The notes under the pieces: model-generated
The model's database searches: none
What the model saw: only the letters and a program-made list of their open reading frames with translations
What the model was told of the DNA's origin: nothing
In this document: positions 61,151 to 64,000 of the stretch, piece after piece
Position numbering within the stretch: the stretch's first letter is position 1
How the letters are laid out: each line of letters begins with the position of its first letter
Assembly: GCF_001598255.1 (NCBI RefSeq)
Contig: NZ_BCYP01000033.1
Coordinates: forward strand, 1-64,000
DNA from: Mitsuaria chitosanitabida ATCC BAA-476 = NBRC 102408
Lineage (GTDB): Bacteria; Pseudomonadota; Gammaproteobacteria; Burkholderiales; Burkholderiaceae_C
DNA length: 64,000 nucleotides
Reading direction: 5' to 3'
Translations under genes and position numbers: made by a program

Positions 61151-61885
61151 TCACTCGCGCACCAGGCGGTTGCCGGTCTCGGCCATGCTGTCGGCCGCCT
61201 TGTAGAGCCGCATCTGCAGCTCGAAGTCGCGCGCCAGGTTCATCGTCGCGACCATCTCCTCGACGGCCGAGACGTTGCTCGCCTCCAGCTTGCCGGCCGC
61301 GACCTTCACGGTCGCGTCGGCCTGCGGCGTGCTGCCGTCGCGCGTGACCAGCAGGCCGGCCTCGTTCTTGGTCATCTGCGAGAACGGGGGCTTGACCAGC
61401 TTGAGCCGGTCCACCGCCTGCAACTCGGTGCTGCCCGCGGTGAGGATGCTGACGGTGCCGTCCTCCAGCACCTGCAGCTTGTCGTTCGGCGGGACGACGA
61501 TGGGACCGCCCTCGCCCAGCACCACGTGGCGGCCCAGCTTCAGCGTGCCGTCGGCGTCGACGGTGAAGTTGCCGCCGCGGGTGTAGGCCTCCTGGCCGTC
61601 CGGCCCGTCCTGCGCGACGGCGAACAGCCCGTCGCCCTGGATCGCCAGGTCCAGCTCGCGGCCGGTGTCGCGCTGGCTGCCGGCCTTGGCGCTCACCACG
61701 TCCGAGCGCTCCTGCGCCAGGTGGCGCGCGTCGTAGCCGTAGCCCTGCACCTGGGCGGCCGAGGCCTGCTCCAGGTTGGCGCGGAAGCCGGCCGTCTCCA
61801 GGTTGGCCAGGTTGTTGGCATGCACGGCCTGCGCGCGCTGGATGCGCTCGGCGCCGCTCATGACGGTGTAGATCAGGGCGTCCAT
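61151..61885 (-). CDS. flgF: Flagellar proximal rod protein FlgF
   Basis: A 244-residue rod protein: MDALIYTVMSGAERIQRAQA then NNLANLETAGFRANLEQ, and SNVSAVEEMVATMNLARDFE at the C-terminus. It sits between flgE and flgG, the standard order. Confidence 0.96.
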   Translation of the reverse strand: MDALIYTVMSGAERIQRAQAVHANNLANLETAGFRANLEQASAAQVQGYGYDARHLAQERSDVVSAKAGSQRDTGRELDLAIQGDGLFAVAQDGPDGQEAYTRGGNFTVDADGTLKLGRHVVLGEGGPIVVPPNDKLQVLEDGTVSILTAGSTELQAVDRLKLVKPPFSQMTKNEAGLLVTRDGSTPQADATVKVAAGKLEASNVSAVEEMVATMNLARDFELQMRLYKAADSMAETGNRLVRE

Positions 61886-61933
61886 CGTCGTGATCCGTTC
61901 AGGTCATCAAGGGGAGGTCGACGTGGCGCGGGC

Positions 61934-63142
61934 TCAGACGGCCTGCATCAGCGCCTGCATCATGTCGTTCTCGGTCGAGATCAGCTTGGTGTTGGCCTGG
62001 TAGTTGCGCTGCGCGCCCATCAGGTTGACCAGCTCGCCGGTGATGTCGACGTTGGACTGTTCCAGCGCGCCCGCCGACAGCTTGGCCGCCGTGCCCGCGC
62101 CGGGGCGCGAGTACAGCGCCACGCCGCTCTCGGCGCTCGTGGTCCAGCTGGTGTCGCTGATGGGCTTGAGGCCCGACTCGTTGGCGAAGGTGGCCAGCGC
62201 CAGCGTGCCCACGGTCTGCTTCTGGTTGTTGCTGTAGCTGGCGATCAGCGAGCCGTCCTCCGACAGCGTCGTGCCCGTCAGCGTGCCGGCGGCGTAGCCG
62301 TTGGTCTCGTTGGTGCGGGTGGTCGTGTCGCCGGCGAACTGCGTCAGGCCGGTGTAGTCGATGCTCATCGAGATCGGGGCCGCGCCGTTGGTGGGCGTGG
62401 CGGTGAGCGTCACGGCCGGCAGCGCCGTCAGCTGGCCCTGCGCGTCGAAGGTCATCGTCGCGCCCACGCCGGTCGGCGCCGCGCCGTCGAAGCTGTAGTA
62501 CGCGCTGACCGCGCCCATGCCGGTCTTGACGAAGTACTGGGTGACGCTGTGCTTGGTGCCCAGCGAGTCGTAGACCGTCGAGGTGATCGAGCTGTTGAAG
62601 CTGCGCGGATCGTCCTTGTCGAAGGTGGCCACGGCCGGCACGGTCCAGTCGGCGCTGAGGTTGCCGTTGTAGGTCAGCTTGTCGCTGGGCTGGGCCGGGA
62701 TCTGGCCGGTGGCCACCTTCAGGTCGCCGAAGGCGCCCAGGCCGCCGCCCTGCACCGGACGGCCGTTGGCGTCCAGCTGCGCGGCGTAGCCCTGCGCCTT
62801 GCGGCCCAGGCTGTCGACGACGAAGCCGTCCTTGTCGACGTTGAACAGGCCCACGCGCGTGAAGACGGTCTGGCCCGAGGTGTCGCGCACGGCGAAGAAG
62901 CCGCGGCCCTGGATCATCGCGTCCATGCCGCGGCCGGTGTTGAACAGGCCGCCGCCGTTCTCGATGCTCTGCGTGGTCGAGCCCACCTCGACGCCGGTCG
63001 GGTTGTTGCCCGCGTACATGGCGGAGAAGTTGCTGCGGCTGGACTTGTAGCCGTAGGTGCCGGAGTTGGCGATGTTGTTGCTGATGGTCTCCAGGCTGGC
63101 GTTGACCGCGTTGATGCCCGAACGTGCGATTTCGAAACTCAT
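61934..63142 (-). CDS. flgE: Flagellar hook protein FlgE
   Basis: A 402-residue hook subunit: MSFEIARSGINAVNASLETI, SNNIANSGTYGYKSSRSNF, the mid-domain FYGDLKVATG-like region (GAFGDLKVATGQIPAQPSDK), and a C-terminal SNVDITGELVNLMGAQRNYQ. Standard length. Transcribed after flgD with 68 bases between. Confidence 0.97.
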   Translation of the reverse strand: MSFEIARSGINAVNASLETISNNIANSGTYGYKSSRSNFSAMYAGNNPTGVEVGSTTQSIENGGGLFNTGRGMDAMIQGRGFFAVRDTSGQTVFTRVGLFNVDKDGFVVDSLGRKAQGYAAQLDANGRPVQGGGLGAFGDLKVATGQIPAQPSDKLTYNGNLSADWTVPAVATFDKDDPRSFNSSITSTVYDSLGTKHSVTQYFVKTGMGAVSAYYSFDGAAPTGVGATMTFDAQGQLTALPAVTLTATPTNGAAPISMSIDYTGLTQFAGDTTTRTNETNGYAAGTLTGTTLSEDGSLIASYSNNQKQTVGTLALATFANESGLKPISDTSWTTSAESGVALYSRPGAGTAAKLSAGALEQSNVDITGELVNLMGAQRNYQANTKLISTENDMMQALMQAV

Positions 63143-63210
63143 GGGGGCCTCCGAAGGCGTTGGAATCTGGGAACTGGAAGAACTCGGGGAATCGGGGAAG
63201 CGTCGGTCCG

Positions 63211-63864
63211 TCAGGACGTCGCGCGGCCCTTGAACTGAGTGATGGCCTGGCTGGACACCTCGCCCAGGCCGGCCATCTGCAGCATCACGTTGCCGTCGGC
63301 GGACAGGCGCACGCCGTTCAGGCGGGCGACCGCCTCCACCGCGACCGATCGCTTGTCGCCGGCCTCGAACTTCAGCGTGTACTGGCCGTCGCCCAGGCCC
63401 AGCTTGGCCGGGTCCAGGGTGAAGCGCTGCTCGCCCTTGCCCTGCGCGCCCAGGTCGATGCGCTGCTCCTTGCCGTCGCTGCCGGTGACGACCAGCGTGT
63501 TGGCCGGGCTGCTCGAATCCAGCGTGTAGCGCAGCTCCACGGGCGTGCCCGACAGCTGGACCTGCGACACCGCGGCCTGCAGCGTCGAGCCGACCTGCGC
63601 GCCCAGCGTCATCAGCTGCAGGCTGGCCAGCATGCTGGCGTTGGTCTGGCCCTGCGAGGTCAGCTTCTGCATGGACTCGACCTGGCTGAGCTGCGTGAGC
63701 TGGCTGACGAACTGCGAGGGATCCTGCGGGGACAGCGGATCCTGGTTCTTGATCTGCGCCACCAGCAGCGTGGTGAACAGGTTGCTCAGGCTGCCGTTGG
63801 AGGCGATGTTGTCGGTGCTCGTGCTGCTGCCCGAGCTCGTGTTGTTGTTGACGGTCGTGGTCAT
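63211..63864 (-). CDS. flgD: Flagellar hook-cap protein FlgD
   Basis: A 217-residue scaffold that caps the growing hook and is later lost. The N-terminal export/assembly region is SLSNLFTTLLVAQIKNQDPL SPQDPSQFVSQLTQLSQVES region (about 27-68), followed by the FlgD Ig-like/tudor domains. Begins 31 bases after flgC. Confidence 0.95.
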   Translation of the reverse strand: MTTTVNNNTSSGSSTSTDNIASNGSLSNLFTTLLVAQIKNQDPLSPQDPSQFVSQLTQLSQVESMQKLTSQGQTNASMLASLQLMTLGAQVGSTLQAAVSQVQLSGTPVELRYTLDSSSPANTLVVTGSDGKEQRIDLGAQGKGEQRFTLDPAKLGLGDGQYTLKFEAGDKRSVAVEAVARLNGVRLSADGNVMLQMAGLGEVSSQAITQFKGRATS

Positions 63865-63895
63865 GGCGGGGTCCTCGGCGTTCGCTTCAGGCGTT

Positions 63896-64000
63896 TCAGG
63901 CGTCGCCCAGACGCAGCAGGGACTGCTGCATGGACTTCACACGGGAGAGCACCTCGACGTTGGTCTCGAAGGCGCGCGAGGCCGACAACATGTCGGTCAT
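63896..64000 (-). CDS. flgC: Flagellar proximal rod protein FlgC, C-terminal fragment (cut by window edge)
   Basis: The last 35 codons are visible (MLSASRAFETNVEVLSRVKS, then SMQQSLLRLGDA-like end). The pattern A-A-x-Y/F-x-x-N with a helical C-terminus is that of FlgC, and the position before flgD agrees. The rest, and flgA/flgB, lie outside the window. Confidence 0.88.
   Translation of the reverse strand: MTDMLSASRAFETNVEVLSRVKSMQQSLLRLGDA

Noticed and set aside
60983-63238. 751-codon plus-strand frame opposite flgE, flgF and flgG
   Set aside because: Antisense shadow of three certain flagellar genes.

Overview
The window comes from a high-GC (roughly 68-70 %) betaproteobacterium. Gene content and order (cysS, 3-methyladenine glycosylase, accA, tilS, lysC, tRNA-Ser; an HU protein with a histone-H1-like tail; a flagellar flgC-flgL operon; paired CoA-transferase subunits) suggest the order Burkholderiales, most likely the Roseateles/Mitsuaria/Rubrivivax group. 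That placement is an inference from layout and protein style, not from a search. The window looks chromosomal: no integrase, transposase, plasmid replication gene or CRISPR array was found.

Layout. 1-0.8 kb: the start of a large secreted adhesin-like protein that runs off the left edge. 1-3.6 kb: a secreted S46 dipeptidyl peptidase and a small membrane protein. 3.7-5.2 kb: a translationally coupled pair, a D12-class adenine DNA methyltransferase and an OGG1-like HhH-GPD DNA glycosylase, behind a promoter that seems to give a leaderless message; this is the best candidate here for an undescribed system. 5.3-8.2 kb: a chemoreceptor, a hexanucleotide repeat tract and two small exported proteins. 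8.3-11.9 kb: comEC, a RidA-family gene and dsbB. 12-14.6 kb: a Tat-exported PhoD phosphatase and a LuxR-type regulator. 15-21.7 kb: two tandem copies of a DUF1800 lipoprotein/DUF1501 Tat-protein pair. 21.9-24.4 kb: a 3-oxoacid CoA-transferase operon facing a thioesterase/PAS-LuxR operon across a triple ACGT operator-like array.

24.7-35.5 kb: HU, an unusual radical SAM protein (CX4CX2C), a secreted cyanophycinase, an SGNH-type protein with an H1-like tail, an operon of SDR, YceH, thioesterase and small membrane protein, an OsmC protein, ETF-ubiquinone oxidoreductase behind a palindromic operator, PaiB and tRNA-Ser(GCU). 35.6-45 kb: housekeeping (lysC, tilS, accA, glycosylase, cysS in one direction; a TPR protein, ppiA, ppiB, lpxH and mtfA in the other). 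45-50 kb: a LysR regulator divergent from a drug-efflux MFS protein, and a GH15 enzyme flanked by REP-like palindromes. 50-54 kb: a CheY-like protein, a coiled-coil protein, hydrolases and a secreted class-C beta-lactamase-like protein. 54.2-64 kb: flagellar rod, hook, ring and junction genes flgC (partial) through flgL, plus an unrecognised last gene.

A family of short GC-rich palindromes (CTCTCCCGC...GCGGGAGAG with a CCCTCACCCC flank) is scattered between genes, including a cluster of about six units at 47.7-48.0 kb. Residue numbers below assume the start codons given.
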